DNA of 64,000 nt from Fischerella sp. JS2 (GCF_032393985.1 NZ_CP135918.1:1674001-1738000); one strand, 5' to 3'; shown: positions 9,405 through 18,816, numbered from the stretch's first letter. Program-made: numbers and translations. Notes: generated by a model not told the origin, from the sequence alone.

Positions 9405-9405
9405 G

Positions 9406-10944
9406 ATGACAGAGGTTTTAGTTCCACCTTTAATTCAGCAGATGTTGCAGCCTGGGTTTTATCCTCATCCGGTGCAGGAACCAGTGAAGTTAATTCAGAC
9501 GCATGTTTCTTATGTGTTGTTAACTGGGGATTTTGTTTATAAGTTGAAGAAGCCAGTAAATTTTGGCTTTTTGGATTATTCGACTTTGGAAAAGCGCCAG
9601 CATTTTTGTGAGGAGGAGTTAAGGTTAAATCAACGGGGTGCGCCGGAACTTTATTTGGAAGTATTGCCTATTGCTTTGGTAGGTGAGCAATATCAATTAG
9701 GGGGAACCCAAGCGGTAGAGTATGCGTTAAAGATGCGTCAGTTTCCCCAAGAGGCGTTGTTGAGTGAGATGTTTGAGCAGGGGAAGTTAGAGGAGAGGCA
9801 CATAGCGGAATTGGGACGGGTAGTAGCGGAATTTCATGGGAAAACTGTTACTAATGATTACATTCGTTCTTTTGGGGAAGTATCACAAGTCCAGGCTGCG
9901 TTTGACGAAAATTACCAGCAAACGGAAAAGTATATTAGTGGGCCACAGACACAGGTACAGTTTGAGGAAACGAAGAAATATACAGATCAATTTTTTGCAG
10001 AGCGTGGGGAACTGTTTAAAAGTCGTATTGCCAACGACTATATTAGGGAATGTCATGGTGATTTGCACTTAAGAAATATTGCGCTATGGCAAGATAGAAT
10101 TTTGCTATTTGACTGCATTGAGTTTAATGAGCCGTTTCGCTTTGTTGATGTGATGTACGATGTGGCGTTTACGGTCATGGATTTGGAAGCGCGGCAGTCT
10201 CAAGATTTGGCTAATGTGTTTTTGAATACTTATATTGAGCAAACTGGGGATTGGGAAGGTTTACAGGTATTACCTTTGTATTTAAGTCGCCAGGCATATG
10301 TCAGGGCGAAAGTAACTTCGTTTTTACTGGATGATCCGGGTGTACCAACAGAAGCTAAGCAGGAGGCGACGAAAACTGCTGCTGCTTATTACAAACAGGC
10401 GTGGGAGTATACTCAGCCACGTCAAGGACAGCTAATTTTAATGTCAGGGGTATCTGGTTCCGGAAAGAGTACGACGGCTCGGTATTTAGCTCCACAGATA
10501 GGAGCAATTCATATTCGTTCTGATGCAGTGCGGAAACATTTGGCGGGTATTTCTCTACTGCAACGCGGTGGAGATGATTTGTATACCCCCGAGATGACTC
10601 AGAAAACCTATACACGCTTGCTGGAATTGGGAATAATGCTGGCTAGTCAAGGTTTTAATGTAATTTTAGATGCCAAGTATGATCGCCAGCAGTTACGACA
10701 AGAAGCGATCGCTCAAGCCCAAGCTAAGCAAATACCTTTAGATATTTTGTATTGCACAGCACCACATAATGTATTGCAACAACGTCTACAACAGCGTACT
10801 GGTGATATTGCTGATGCAAATGCTGATTTGTTGGCGTCACAACTTGATGCTGCTGAGACTTGGACTGAAAAAGAAAAACCATTTGTGAAAATTTTGGACA
10901 CAACTCAACCAATACAGGCACAATTAAAGGAAATATTTAACTAA
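9406..10944 (+). CDS. Fusion of an aminoglycoside-phosphotransferase-like kinase domain and an AAA_33 P-loop kinase domain
   Basis: This is a two-domain protein of 512 residues. The N-terminal half has kinase-fold features: CHGDLHLRNI with the catalytic HGD, and LFDCIEFNEPFRFVDVMYDV with the metal-binding Asp. The C-terminal half starts with SGVSGSGKST (P-loop at residues 348-356) and resembles gluconate kinase-like P-loop kinases (AAA_33). The family is widespread in bacteria as a COG0645/COG2187 fusion, and its substrate is not established. I start at MTEVLVPPLI, since the longer frame to 9376 is repeat sequence. It is probably monocistronic. Confidence 0.85.
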   Translation: MTEVLVPPLIQQMLQPGFYPHPVQEPVKLIQTHVSYVLLTGDFVYKLKKPVNFGFLDYSTLEKRQHFCEEELRLNQRGAPELYLEVLPIALVGEQYQLGGTQAVEYALKMRQFPQEALLSEMFEQGKLEERHIAELGRVVAEFHGKTVTNDYIRSFGEVSQVQAAFDENYQQTEKYISGPQTQVQFEETKKYTDQFFAERGELFKSRIANDYIRECHGDLHLRNIALWQDRILLFDCIEFNEPFRFVDVMYDVAFTVMDLEARQSQDLANVFLNTYIEQTGDWEGLQVLPLYLSRQAYVRAKVTSFLLDDPGVPTEAKQEATKTAAAYYKQAWEYTQPRQGQLILMSGVSGSGKSTTARYLAPQIGAIHIRSDAVRKHLAGISLLQRGGDDLYTPEMTQKTYTRLLELGIMLASQGFNVILDAKYDRQQLRQEAIAQAQAKQIPLDILYCTAPHNVLQQRLQQRTGDIADANADLLASQLDAAETWTEKEKPFVKILDTTQPIQAQLKEIFN

Positions 10945-11044
10945 TAGCCTTAACAGTGAATTTGAGATTTTGGAATTTGGATTTTAGATCGGCAGTTATT
11001 AGTGATTAGGAAAGTAATTGTTAGTAATCGGCTTGATGCTCATT

Positions 11045-11090
11045 AATCCAAAATCCAAAATCCAAAATCCGAAATCCAAAATCCAAAATC
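11045..11090 (+). repeat. STRR heptamer array (AATCCAA type)
   Basis: About six tandem copies of a 7-mer close to AATCCAA end 10 bp before the next start codon. Related arrays lie at 27785-27818, 33939-33966 and 47510-47533; inverted words lie at 10965-10990. Confidence 0.85.
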
Positions 11091-11100
11091 GGTTGACCTT

Positions 11101-11616
11101 ATGGCACCACAAAAGAACAATTTCAACCAATTTCTCTCGATTTCACCCAATTTTTTAAATCAAATTCTATTTGGGATCTTTTTAACACTCATTTTTTTGG
11201 TGGTACGTTATCCACTACCTGTGAGTCTTTTCTTAGGCATATTAGGTGGTTTAGCCGTAGGCTGGCTAACTACTGCTAGCAAAGGTACTCCCCAAGGTGA
11301 TTCAATAGCCTCTTCTGAGGGTATTGATGCAGGATTAAAATACTGGTTATTTTTCTTACTCGGCTTTGTGTTTTTGGGATATCAACCATCCGTAAGTATC
11401 TTACTGGGTTCATTAGCTGGTATTGGTGGAGGCTGGATTATTGCTTGGTGGAAAAGCAAGGAAGAGACTAGAACTCAAATCCCCGAGGAATTAATAGATG
11501 AAACACAACTAGAATTACCTCCTACCCCAACTGTCAAGCGACGAGTTAGAAAACCTACACGTCGTTACCGTCGTTCTTCTGGAGGTTCCAACTGGCCACA
11601 ATTTTGGCGCAGGTAA
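11101..11616 (+). CDS. Hypothetical membrane protein with duplicated hydrophobic hairpins
   Basis: I do not recognise a named family. The 171-residue protein has two similar hydrophobic blocks, at about residues 20-60 (LFGIFLTLIFLVVRYPLPVS then LFLGILGGLAVGWL) and 82-120 (YWLFFLLGFVFLGYQPSVSI then LLGSLAGIGGGWIIAWW). Each looks like a two-helix hairpin with a central loop, so four membrane segments and an internal duplication are likely. The C terminus (from about 140) is Arg-rich (VKRRVRKPTRRYRRSS) and should face the cytoplasm. It is followed by the YdcF-like gene in the same direction, 94 bp away across repeats. Confidence 0.75.
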   Translation: MAPQKNNFNQFLSISPNFLNQILFGIFLTLIFLVVRYPLPVSLFLGILGGLAVGWLTTASKGTPQGDSIASSEGIDAGLKYWLFFLLGFVFLGYQPSVSILLGSLAGIGGGWIIAWWKSKEETRTQIPEELIDETQLELPPTPTVKRRVRKPTRRYRRSSGGSNWPQFWRR

Positions 11617-11710
11617 TAAAGTTTTGTTAGTGGTTAGTGGTTAGTAGTTAGTGATTTGTTTTCTCCCCTGTCCTCCTTGTCTCCTTTGTCCCTAATCCCC
11701 AGTCCCTCCC

Positions 11711-12505
11711 ATGTTCTTGTATCTCTCAAAGTTGCTACCACTATTTTTTTATCCTTTGGGGCTTGCTAGCGTTTGTTTGCTGGTAGCACTGTTCATGTTG
11801 TGGAAACGTCCTCGCACAGCAGCGATCGCTATTACCTTGGCGCTAGTGATATTGTTATTAAGTAGTAATGCCTGGATTGCTGATTTACTGGTGCGATCAC
11901 TAGAATGGCAACATCTACCACCTGCACAACTACCAAATACAGAAGCAATTGTTGTGTTAGGCGGTGCTACCAAACCAGCTTTGCCACCACGACCAGGTGT
12001 AGATTTAAATGAAGCTGGCGATCGCGTGATTTATGCTGCTCAACTCTATCGCCAAAACAAAGCCCCTGTAATTATTCTCAGTGGTGGGCGCATTGATTGG
12101 GAGGACAACAAAGGTTCAGCAGAATCTGAGGATATGGCCCAAGTCCTCACCTCTATTGGCATACCACCAGAAGTTCTTGTTCAAGAATCTGAATCTCTCA
12201 ATACTTATCAAAATGCAGTAAATGTCAAAAAAATACTCGATAGTCGCAGAATTCATCGGATTTTGCTAGTGACTTCTGCTATGCATATGCCGCGGTCATT
12301 TTTAATCTTTAAGCACCAGGGTATTGAGGCTATTCCTGCACCTACTGATTTTCTGATAACTAACACTGAAATCAAAGCACTAGGTCATACTCCTAAAGCT
12401 GCTATTTTGAGTTTGTTACCAGATAGTTCTAATTTACACAAGTTTACTACGGCAGCTAAAGAGTATGTTGGTATGTTTGTCTATCGCTTAAGAGGCTGGC
12501 TGTAA
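11711..12505 (+). CDS. YdcF/ElyC/SanA family protein (DUF218)
   Basis: This 264-residue envelope protein has two N-terminal hydrophobic segments (residues 1-27 and 36-56) followed by a periplasmic DUF218 domain. The domain shows EAIVVLGGA, AAQLYRQNKAPVIILSGG, ESLNTYQNAVNVKKIL and ILLVTSAMHMPRS, which form the conserved core including the TSAxHxxRS motif. Relatives such as ElyC and SanA affect envelope integrity and peptidoglycan-precursor carrier use, but no enzymatic activity is settled for the family. There is no clear operon partner. Confidence 0.87.
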   Translation: MFLYLSKLLPLFFYPLGLASVCLLVALFMLWKRPRTAAIAITLALVILLLSSNAWIADLLVRSLEWQHLPPAQLPNTEAIVVLGGATKPALPPRPGVDLNEAGDRVIYAAQLYRQNKAPVIILSGGRIDWEDNKGSAESEDMAQVLTSIGIPPEVLVQESESLNTYQNAVNVKKILDSRRIHRILLVTSAMHMPRSFLIFKHQGIEAIPAPTDFLITNTEIKALGHTPKAAILSLLPDSSNLHKFTTAAKEYVGMFVYRLRGWL

Positions 12506-12723
12506 AAATTTAAACCAAACCCGACGCATCTTTCTGTTTGCTCTTTCCCTGATTCAAATAATAGGTCTAGAGGTTGTACTTTGACCTCAAAGAGTGAGAT
12601 TATATTAACAAACATCGTTAGATTAATAAAATTTGAGCGATCGCCTGATAAATAGATAAAACTGGTATTTTCCAGAGCATAACTGTTTGTGGGAAAAAGC
12701 TACAGAAATACACTAAGTAAGCG

Positions 12724-13989
12724 ATGAAACAAAACTTACTGGTAACAACAGCAGCAGTTACACTGACAACGGTAGTAATTACAGCAACTTCATCTCCTTT
12801 TTCCAAAAGCATTGCTCAACAGCCCCAAAGCCCTTTGAAGCAATCACCGACACAACTTATTGATGAAGTCTGGCAAATTGTCAATCGGGAATATGTTGAT
12901 AGCACTTTCAATGGGCAAGACTGGCAGGCTGTGCGCCAACAGTATTTAAATCGTTCTTATAGTTCTTCCCAAGATGCATATAGAGCAATTCGGGAAATGC
13001 TCCAAAAGCTAGATGATCGCTTTACTCGATTTATGGAGCCTGAAGAATTTAAGGCAATCCAGGTTTCTTCAGCAGAAGACGATGTGGGAGTGGGATTGCA
13101 ATTAGATATAAATGAAAAAACAAAGGAAATAGAAGTTATCAGTGCTATTGAAGATACTCCTGCCATAAATGCTGGAATTTTGCCAAAAGATGTGTTGTTA
13201 AAAATTGATGGTCGCAGCACCAAAGGGATGAGTACTACTGAAGCTGTTAGACTTCTCAAAGGTGAGCCAGGAACAGCTGTAGTCTTGACAGTAGGCCGAG
13301 CTAACAAACAACTAGAGTTTAAGATAACCAGACAAAGATTAAAATTACAACCAGTTCGCTATCAACTTCAGGAAACTCCAAGCAGCAAGATTGGCTATAT
13401 TCGCCTAACCGAGTTCAGTGCAAATGCTGTTACGGAAATGCAACAGGCAATAAAAGATTTGGAAAACAAACAGGTGGATGGGTACATTCTAGATTTGCGC
13501 TCCAACCCAGGTGGCTTGCTGTTCTCTAGCGTGGATATTGCCCGGATGTGGATAAATAAGGGTACGATTGTTTCAATGGTTGACCGTAATGGTGAAATAG
13601 AACGTGAACAGGCAAATGGAAAAGCTTTAACTAATAAACCTTTAGTAGCCATTGTCAATGAAGGGACAGCCAGTGGTACAGAAATTCTCGCAGGCGCATT
13701 GCAGGAGAACCAGCGAGCCATTTTAGTAGGTGTCAAGACTCTTGGTTATAACACAATTCAATCAGTGCGCTGGCTTGAGGATGGTTCAGGTTTAGCTGTA
13801 ACTGTTGCCAAGTGGCGTACACCCAAAGGAAGAGACATCAATAAGTCAGGAATTATACCTAATGTGCTTGTAAATTTAACGCAAGCTCAACAGCAAGCAA
13901 TGCTTCAAAAGCGTTCATTTGGGACAATGGCAGACCCTCAGTACTCTAAAGCTGTGGAAAAACTCACTCAATTGATAAAGAAAAATTGA
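12724..13989 (+). CDS. S41 carboxyl-terminal processing protease homologue with Tyr at the catalytic Lys position
   Basis: The protein has a signal-peptide-like N terminus (residues 1-30), an N-terminal helical part (QLIDEVWQIVNREYVD), a PDZ domain (about 95-185: VGVGLQLD to IDGRSTKGMSTTEA) and an S41 protease domain. The nucleophile Ser317 is present in NEGTASGTEI. The general base Lys, which sits 25 residues later in E. coli Tsp (430/455) and Scenedesmus D1 protease (372/397), is Tyr342 here: the family motif TFGKG reads TLGYN. The fold and substrate-binding parts look intact, including GSGLAVTVAKW. Normal members such as CtpA mature photosystem II D1; this one may be inactive or use another mechanism. 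Confidence 0.88.
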   Translation: MKQNLLVTTAAVTLTTVVITATSSPFSKSIAQQPQSPLKQSPTQLIDEVWQIVNREYVDSTFNGQDWQAVRQQYLNRSYSSSQDAYRAIREMLQKLDDRFTRFMEPEEFKAIQVSSAEDDVGVGLQLDINEKTKEIEVISAIEDTPAINAGILPKDVLLKIDGRSTKGMSTTEAVRLLKGEPGTAVVLTVGRANKQLEFKITRQRLKLQPVRYQLQETPSSKIGYIRLTEFSANAVTEMQQAIKDLENKQVDGYILDLRSNPGGLLFSSVDIARMWINKGTIVSMVDRNGEIEREQANGKALTNKPLVAIVNEGTASGTEILAGALQENQRAILVGVKTLGYNTIQSVRWLEDGSGLAVTVAKWRTPKGRDINKSGIIPNVLVNLTQAQQQAMLQKRSFGTMADPQYSKAVEKLTQLIKKN

Positions 13990-14180
13990 TGCTAAATAAA
14001 GTGGCAAGCCAAGGAACGCGATCGCATTTTATATCAAGTAATTAAATAGGGGTTATTGTATATTGTGCATCTTACCTTGAGTATGCCTGAGAAGTTATTA
14101 AGTAAGTAATAATGAATGAGGAGTTGAACAAGTAACTATGAACTTTCACTCTTAATTTTTGCTTTTAATTAATTCAAATT

Positions 14181-14405
14181 ATGTCTAGAGACTTACCATA
14201 TATTATTCCTTGCCCTCAACCTCAAATTGAAGAAAGTTTTGCTGTCTACCAAACAACTCACCAGTTTTATCACGAAGTTAAAACGAGAGCAGATTATCAA
14301 GAATACTGTGAGTGGTATTACGCAATAGCAGAACAGCATCGTCAAGACCTAAAAAAAATGCGCGGCGAATTGAATATAATGCAGTTTTTTGTTCGCCGCC
14401 AATGA
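14181..14405 (+). CDS. Small hypothetical protein
   Basis: This is a 74-residue acidic-aromatic protein (MSRDLPYIIPCPQPQIEESF and onward) with a predicted helical middle rich in Tyr, Glu and His. No signal peptide or membrane segment is seen. Codon use matches the neighbours and it ends 7 bp before the convergent ftrV gene. I do not recognise a family, but the composition looks like a genuine cyanobacterial small protein. Confidence 0.6.
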   Translation: MSRDLPYIIPCPQPQIEESFAVYQTTHQFYHEVKTRADYQEYCEWYYAIAEQHRQDLKKMRGELNIMQFFVRRQ

Positions 14406-14411
14406 GGGACG

Positions 14412-14684
14412 TTAAATAATTTCTAACTCCTTTTCACGGAAGTGAGCTTTAAATTTTTTACTAAACTGCACTAAAACAGGCAAGTTAGCACTAACTGGTC
14501 TATCGTGCCACTGGGTAACAATATCTACCACCTCTCCCTCTGTACCTTTTAGGTCAAATGCATTACCACGATGCTCGGGATGATGGTATACTACCACGGA
14601 TTCTTTAACACGAACGCGATCGCCTTTCTTCATAATAGAATTTACACCTAGCTTCTGCTTTTCCACAAGTGTCTCCACTGCCAT
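14412..14684 (-). CDS. ftrV: Ferredoxin-thioredoxin reductase, variable (alpha) chain
   Basis: FtrV is the SH3-like, non-catalytic subunit that shields the catalytic chain of ferredoxin:thioredoxin reductase, which passes photosynthetic electrons to thioredoxin. The signature KGDRVRVKESVVVYHHPEHR and the following GTEGEVVDIV are characteristic. The frame opens at 14684, giving 90 residues; an internal ATG at 14633 (MKKGDRVRV) would give 73 residues, nearer the usual cyanobacterial length, with TAGGTG as a possible ribosome binding site. I leave the start open. It is convergent with the preceding small gene. Confidence 0.9.
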   Translation of the reverse strand: MAVETLVEKQKLGVNSIMKKGDRVRVKESVVVYHHPEHRGNAFDLKGTEGEVVDIVTQWHDRPVSANLPVLVQFSKKFKAHFREKELEII

Positions 14685-15096
14685 CCCTCACTGAACTTGC
14701 TGCTGATAAAACATAGACTGCTTGCAAAAGTTGCTTTTGGCTTCTAAGCAGTATTAAGACGTGATTTTACGCCTTAATACTGCCTAGACAAACAAAGCCT
14801 GCCTATGCAGGCTTGAATATTGTTCGTTCTCTTAGTCTAAAACCCTTGTTTTCCAATCTACGGGAGAATAAGAGAACCAGGCGATATCTAAAATCACCTG
14901 TGCTTTGGCAAGGGGCCTAACCATTTTATCTTCACTCTAGGGTGATACAGCAGTCAAGTTAGTCAGTTGTGGTTGTTGGTTAATAGTTAGTGGTTAGTGG
15001 TTAGTGGTGAGTTGTTGGTTGTCTCGCCATCACCCCATCTCCCTTGTCTCCTCCACTCCTCATACTCCTCATACTCCTCTTACCACCTCCCTTCCC
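14685..15096. other. Noncoding spacer between ftrV and the PP2C gene
   Basis: The spacer contains the two hairpins at 14748-14814, TTAGTGG-type STRR text at about 14980-15012, and a ctcctcatactcctc tandem at 15050-15082. No gene is visible. Confidence 0.65.
14748..14783. repeat. Long stem-loop (15-bp arms, one mismatch)
   Basis: GCAGTATTAAGACGT (14748-14762) pairs with ACGCCTTAATACTGC (14769-14783) around six bases. A second hairpin, AAGCCTGC/GCAGGCTT, lies at 14795-14814. Neither is followed by a T run on either strand, so I do not call a terminator. They lie in the spacer upstream of ftrV and downstream of the PP2C gene. Confidence 0.8.
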
Positions 15097-17037
15097 TTAC
15101 TTTTGGGGTAGACACAGCTGTTGCACTTTTTGGGAAAGTTGTCTACACATCTGCTGGAATGTTTGTGGCTGTAATTGTTGCCAAGCAAATAATCCTACTG
15201 TTGCACCTCCTAGCAACAAAGCCAGTAATCCTAGCAGTAAAACCAAAGGTTTTTGCTGGTGTTGAGTTGTATTAGAGGTTTCGCTGATCGGGGAAATGTC
15301 TAACTCCAGCAATACTTGTGAACTTGCTGCTAACTCAGATTCTTCTGATTGTGGTTCTTCTGCGACAATTTCTACTTGTTTCTCTTCGACAACTTCTATT
15401 TGTAATTTCTTTTGAGTAACTGGAACCAAATAATCTGGAGAAAGGCGATAATGGGCAAGCACTACAGATACATTGTCATGACCATTTTTCTGATTTGCCA
15501 GTTTAATCCAAGCGTGAACAGCCTCTTCTAAAGTCAGTTCCCCTGTGAAGACTGGTACAGCATAATCTCGCCAAGCTTGTTCTACTAAATTATTGTCACT
15601 CAAGCCATCGGAACACAACAATAATATGCCGTCTTCTTCCAAAATAAAGCGCCGAACTAGAGGACGAAGCAATTCACCATCTTTTGTTCCTAAAGCTTGG
15701 GTGAGGGCAGTAGCATCTGGGCGTTGCAACCCTTGGCGATAAAGACTGCGGGCATAGCGTACTTCCCGTGTTGCCACATCATCATCAACTGTAAGTAGCT
15801 GGCAGTAGTTACGGGTAATCCAGTAAGCACGACTATCACCCACATTAACTAAATAAAGTTCGTGGGCATTTTCTGATTGCCACCCAGCAGCAGTTTGAAT
15901 GCGTTGTGGGATTTGGGTAGCCATGACGATGGTTGTAGCCATACGTTGGGTGCCTGTACGTTTTTGTTCGTCATTACAATTGCAAATAATGTTGTTGATT
16001 ACCCGCAAACTAGCTTCTAATTGTTGTTGCAATAAATCTGGCGGTACAATCTCGGCTTGTTCGGTAACTTCTTGTAATAAAGCGCGAATTTGCAGTTTCA
16101 CAGACTGCACTGCTAATTGACTAGCAACTTCACCGCCTTCATGCCCACCAATACCATCGCAAACGATCGCTAAGCGTGGTAGTAATGAATCAGCGATCGC
16201 GTTGTTGTCATGAGGATAGCAAGTATCTTCATTTTGTATCAGTGCTTCTGCTCCTTTATCGGTTGCACCAGCTACTTTGATGCTTAAAGGTAATTCCGCC
16301 GCAGACGTCAATAATAAAGCATTCAGTTGAGTAGCAATATCTTTTAACTGTGCCTCACCACTACACATTTGTTGGACTATTTTTTGCAAGTCTCTTGCCA
16401 CTTGGGTTTTGGCAGTAACTACCAAAGGTTGCCAACACTCTCCCAAATGCTTTAAGCTTGACTGTCCTGACTGCTGAAGTTGTAACAGTCGCACACACCA
16501 ACCTTGCACTCTTAAATTATTTGGTATTAGCAAACTAGTTGCTACTCCTAGTTCTGACAAAGGCTGCCACAATTGCAGAATTTGCCATAGCCAGTAAACT
16601 TGTCTAACTGCCGTTGCTTGCTGCCATGCTTTTGTTAATGCTGGGTAAAGATTTCCTGCTTCATCTATAGGCACATTTTCCAGCAAGAGAATATCATCTG
16701 CTGCTTCTGTTTGAGAACTAACAAATCCATAAACTTGAGGTAGGTGTAACCGTTGTTGATATAACCGCAGGTAAGGAATAATTTCTTTTGGTATTGCCCC
16801 AGGTATGTCTGGTAACTTTCCTGGTTGAGTATCCAGCCAAATCCGAGGTGCAATAACTTCATATCTATCAGCTACTTTTTCTCCTTGAGGAATTGTACCT
16901 GCTGATGACCCAATTACCCAAAGATAGCAGTGAATCAGGGGAGTTTGACAATTTGTACAAACACGGTTATCAACAGGGTTGATGGGGCGAGTACAGATAG
17001 GATTAGGACAATTAATTATTTGTTGAGTCGAAATCAT
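15097..17037 (-). CDS. PP2C-type serine/threonine phosphatase with N-terminal zinc ribbon and C-terminal membrane anchor
   Basis: This protein phosphatase has 646 residues. An N-terminal four-Cys ribbon (Cys10, Cys15, Cys27, Cys30) is followed by a region of about 200 residues resembling a pseudokinase-like segment of cyanobacterial PP2C proteins, and then the PPM domain. The PPM domain shows VCDGIGGHEGGEVAS, NVGDSRAYW, LLCSDGLSDNNLVE and NGHDNVSVVLAHY, giving the metal-binding Asp residues. A Glu/Val-rich linker leads to one hydrophobic segment near residues 605-627, so the protein is likely membrane-tethered with a short C-terminal tail. It probably reverses Ser/Thr kinase signalling; the substrate is unknown. 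Confidence 0.88.
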   Translation of the reverse strand: MISTQQIINCPNPICTRPINPVDNRVCTNCQTPLIHCYLWVIGSSAGTIPQGEKVADRYEVIAPRIWLDTQPGKLPDIPGAIPKEIIPYLRLYQQRLHLPQVYGFVSSQTEAADDILLLENVPIDEAGNLYPALTKAWQQATAVRQVYWLWQILQLWQPLSELGVATSLLIPNNLRVQGWCVRLLQLQQSGQSSLKHLGECWQPLVVTAKTQVARDLQKIVQQMCSGEAQLKDIATQLNALLLTSAAELPLSIKVAGATDKGAEALIQNEDTCYPHDNNAIADSLLPRLAIVCDGIGGHEGGEVASQLAVQSVKLQIRALLQEVTEQAEIVPPDLLQQQLEASLRVINNIICNCNDEQKRTGTQRMATTIVMATQIPQRIQTAAGWQSENAHELYLVNVGDSRAYWITRNYCQLLTVDDDVATREVRYARSLYRQGLQRPDATALTQALGTKDGELLRPLVRRFILEEDGILLLCSDGLSDNNLVEQAWRDYAVPVFTGELTLEEAVHAWIKLANQKNGHDNVSVVLAHYRLSPDYLVPVTQKKLQIEVVEEKQVEIVAEEPQSEESELAASSQVLLELDISPISETSNTTQHQQKPLVLLLGLLALLLGGATVGLFAWQQLQPQTFQQMCRQLSQKVQQLCLPQK

Positions 17038-17233
17038 GCAAGTGTAAATATCTAGGTAAATTGATAGGTGAAGTTCGATTAAATTTAGCTGCCAAAAATT
17101 AAAATTTTAGACTAGACTGGATTTACTGGTTTACTTTTAACACTAGTTAATTAAAAGTTGAAAATTTTTACGTAAAAATTTTAGTACATCACAGTAGAAA
17201 TAATTAAATAAATATAATGTTTAGGATGGCGCT

Positions 17234-17692
17234 ATGCCAATTTCTACCGCAATGTGGTTGTCGAGTTCTACCCTCATCTGGCTGCTGGTAGGGGCAGGTT
17301 TGTGCTCAATAGAACTGTTTTTGCCAACAGCTTTTGTTGCTTTGATGATGGGAATTAGCGCCTTTGTGGTGGCGCTACTATCTCCAGTGATTTTAGGAAA
17401 ATTATGGCTGCAATTAGTGGTTTGGCTACTGCTTTCTGTAGTGCTAATTGTGCTTTGTCGTCGTTTAGTAACACCAGTACGAGGTAAGTCAAAACTTCAG
17501 GATGCAACCACTGCTGAAACTTTAACAGAAATATCACCTGGAAAAGCAGGAAGAGTATTATACGAAGGCAATTCTTGGCGGGCGCGGTGTTATGATGACC
17601 ATTTAGCGATCGCACCAAATCAAAGAGTTTATGTAGTCAGGCGTGAAGGCACAACTCTAATTGTCATGCCAGAATATTCTTCACTTCAATAG
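17234..17692 (+). CDS. NfeD-like membrane protein (short form)
   Basis: This 152-residue protein has two or three N-terminal hydrophobic segments (about residues 10-75), then a C-terminal OB-fold domain (about 95-150: GKAGRVLYEGNSWRARC to VVRREGTTLIVMPE). NfeD proteins act with SPFH/stomatin-like proteins in membrane microdomains. That partner follows 116 bp downstream in the same direction, so a two-gene operon is likely, although an STRR patch lies between them. Confidence 0.86.
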   Translation: MPISTAMWLSSSTLIWLLVGAGLCSIELFLPTAFVALMMGISAFVVALLSPVILGKLWLQLVVWLLLSVVLIVLCRRLVTPVRGKSKLQDATTAETLTEISPGKAGRVLYEGNSWRARCYDDHLAIAPNQRVYVVRREGTTLIVMPEYSSLQ

Positions 17693-17808
17693 TTTGTGGT
17701 TAATGGTTAGTGGTTAGTGGTTATAAATCAGTGAAGAGTTAACAGTGAGTAATAAATTTGATAACTGATAACTGATTTATTCACCTACTTAAAATAAGGA
17801 GATAAATA

Positions 17809-18816
17809 ATGGAACCTTTGTTTTTTCTTATAAGTTTAGTTTTAGGTGGTTCGGTGGTAGCAAGTTCTGTGAAAGTAGTTAACCAAGGCAATGAAGCTTT
17901 GGTTGAACGCTTAGGTAGCTACAATAAAAAATTAGAACCAGGACTGAACTTTGTTGTTCCTTTCATGGATAGAATTGTCTTCCGTGAAACTATCCGAGAA
18001 AAAGTTTTAGACATTCCCCCACAACAATGTATTACTCGCGATAACGTCAAAATTACCGTTGACGCAGTAGTTTATTGGCGCATTGTTGATATGGAAAAAG
18101 CTTATTACAAAGTGGAAAATCTTCAAGCCGCGATGGTGAATTTGGTGATGACACAAATTCGTGCGGAAATGGGCAAACTAGAACTAGATGAAACCTTTAC
18201 CGCCCGTTCAGAAGTAAATGAACTTTTATTGCGAGATTTAGATATTGCTACCGATCCTTGGGGAGTAAAGGTAACGCGGGTAGAACTAAGAGACATTCTT
18301 CCATCTCAAGAAGTGCAGCAGTCGATGGAATTGCAAATGTCGGCGGAAAGACGTAAAAGAGCAGCAATTTTAACTTCTGAAGGTGAACGAGAATCAGCTA
18401 TTAACAGTGCTAGAGGTAAAGCAGAAGCACAAGTTTTAGAGGCTGAAGCCCGTCAAAAAGCAGTGATTTTAGAAGCAGAAGCGCAACAAAAAGCCCTAAT
18501 TCTCAAAGCCCAAGCCGAACGCCAGCAACAAGTTCTTAAAGCCCAAGCTATTGCTGAGTCTGCGGAATTAATTGCCCAAAAAATTAAAACCAACCCTACA
18601 ACTCCCAAAGCCTTAGAAGTTCTGTTTGCCTTAGGTTATCTGGATATGGGCGCAACTATTGGCAAGAGTGATAGCAGCAAAGTTATGTTTATAGATCCGC
18701 GTACAATTCCTGCTACCTTAGAGGGCATACGCTCCATTGTTTCAGATTCTCCAGCAGATTCTGCCCAGATTTTGGACAACCAGACATCAAATATAAATAC
18801 AAATGGTCTTGGCTGA
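17809..18816 (+). CDS. SPFH/stomatin-like membrane protein (slipin/QmcA type)
   Basis: A single N-terminal membrane segment ([19 protein letters not shown]) is followed by the SPFH domain ([20 protein letters not shown], then PGLNFVVPF and [16 protein letters not shown]), and then by a long Ala/Glu/Gln coiled coil (about residues 190-250) that drives oligomerisation. The 335-residue length is usual. Ribosome binding site AAGGAG precedes ATG 17809. With the NfeD gene upstream it should form a membrane scaffold; the client proteins are unknown. Confidence 0.9.
   Translation: MEPLFFLISLVLGGSVVASSVKVVNQGNEALVERLGSYNKKLEPGLNFVVPFMDRIVFRETIREKVLDIPPQQCITRDNVKITVDAVVYWRIVDMEKAYYKVENLQAAMVNLVMTQIRAEMGKLELDETFTARSEVNELLLRDLDIATDPWGVKVTRVELRDILPSQEVQQSMELQMSAERRKRAAILTSEGERESAINSARGKAEAQVLEAEARQKAVILEAEAQQKALILKAQAERQQQVLKAQAIAESAELIAQKIKTNPTTPKALEVLFALGYLDMGATIGKSDSSKVMFIDPRTIPATLEGIRSIVSDSPADSAQILDNQTSNINTNGLG

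Noticed and set aside
9376-9405. Upstream start for the kinase-like fusion protein
   Set aside because: The extra ten residues (KTRRTRRKE) come from the ACGCGAAGG tandem repeat, and the ATG at 9406 has a good ribosome binding site.
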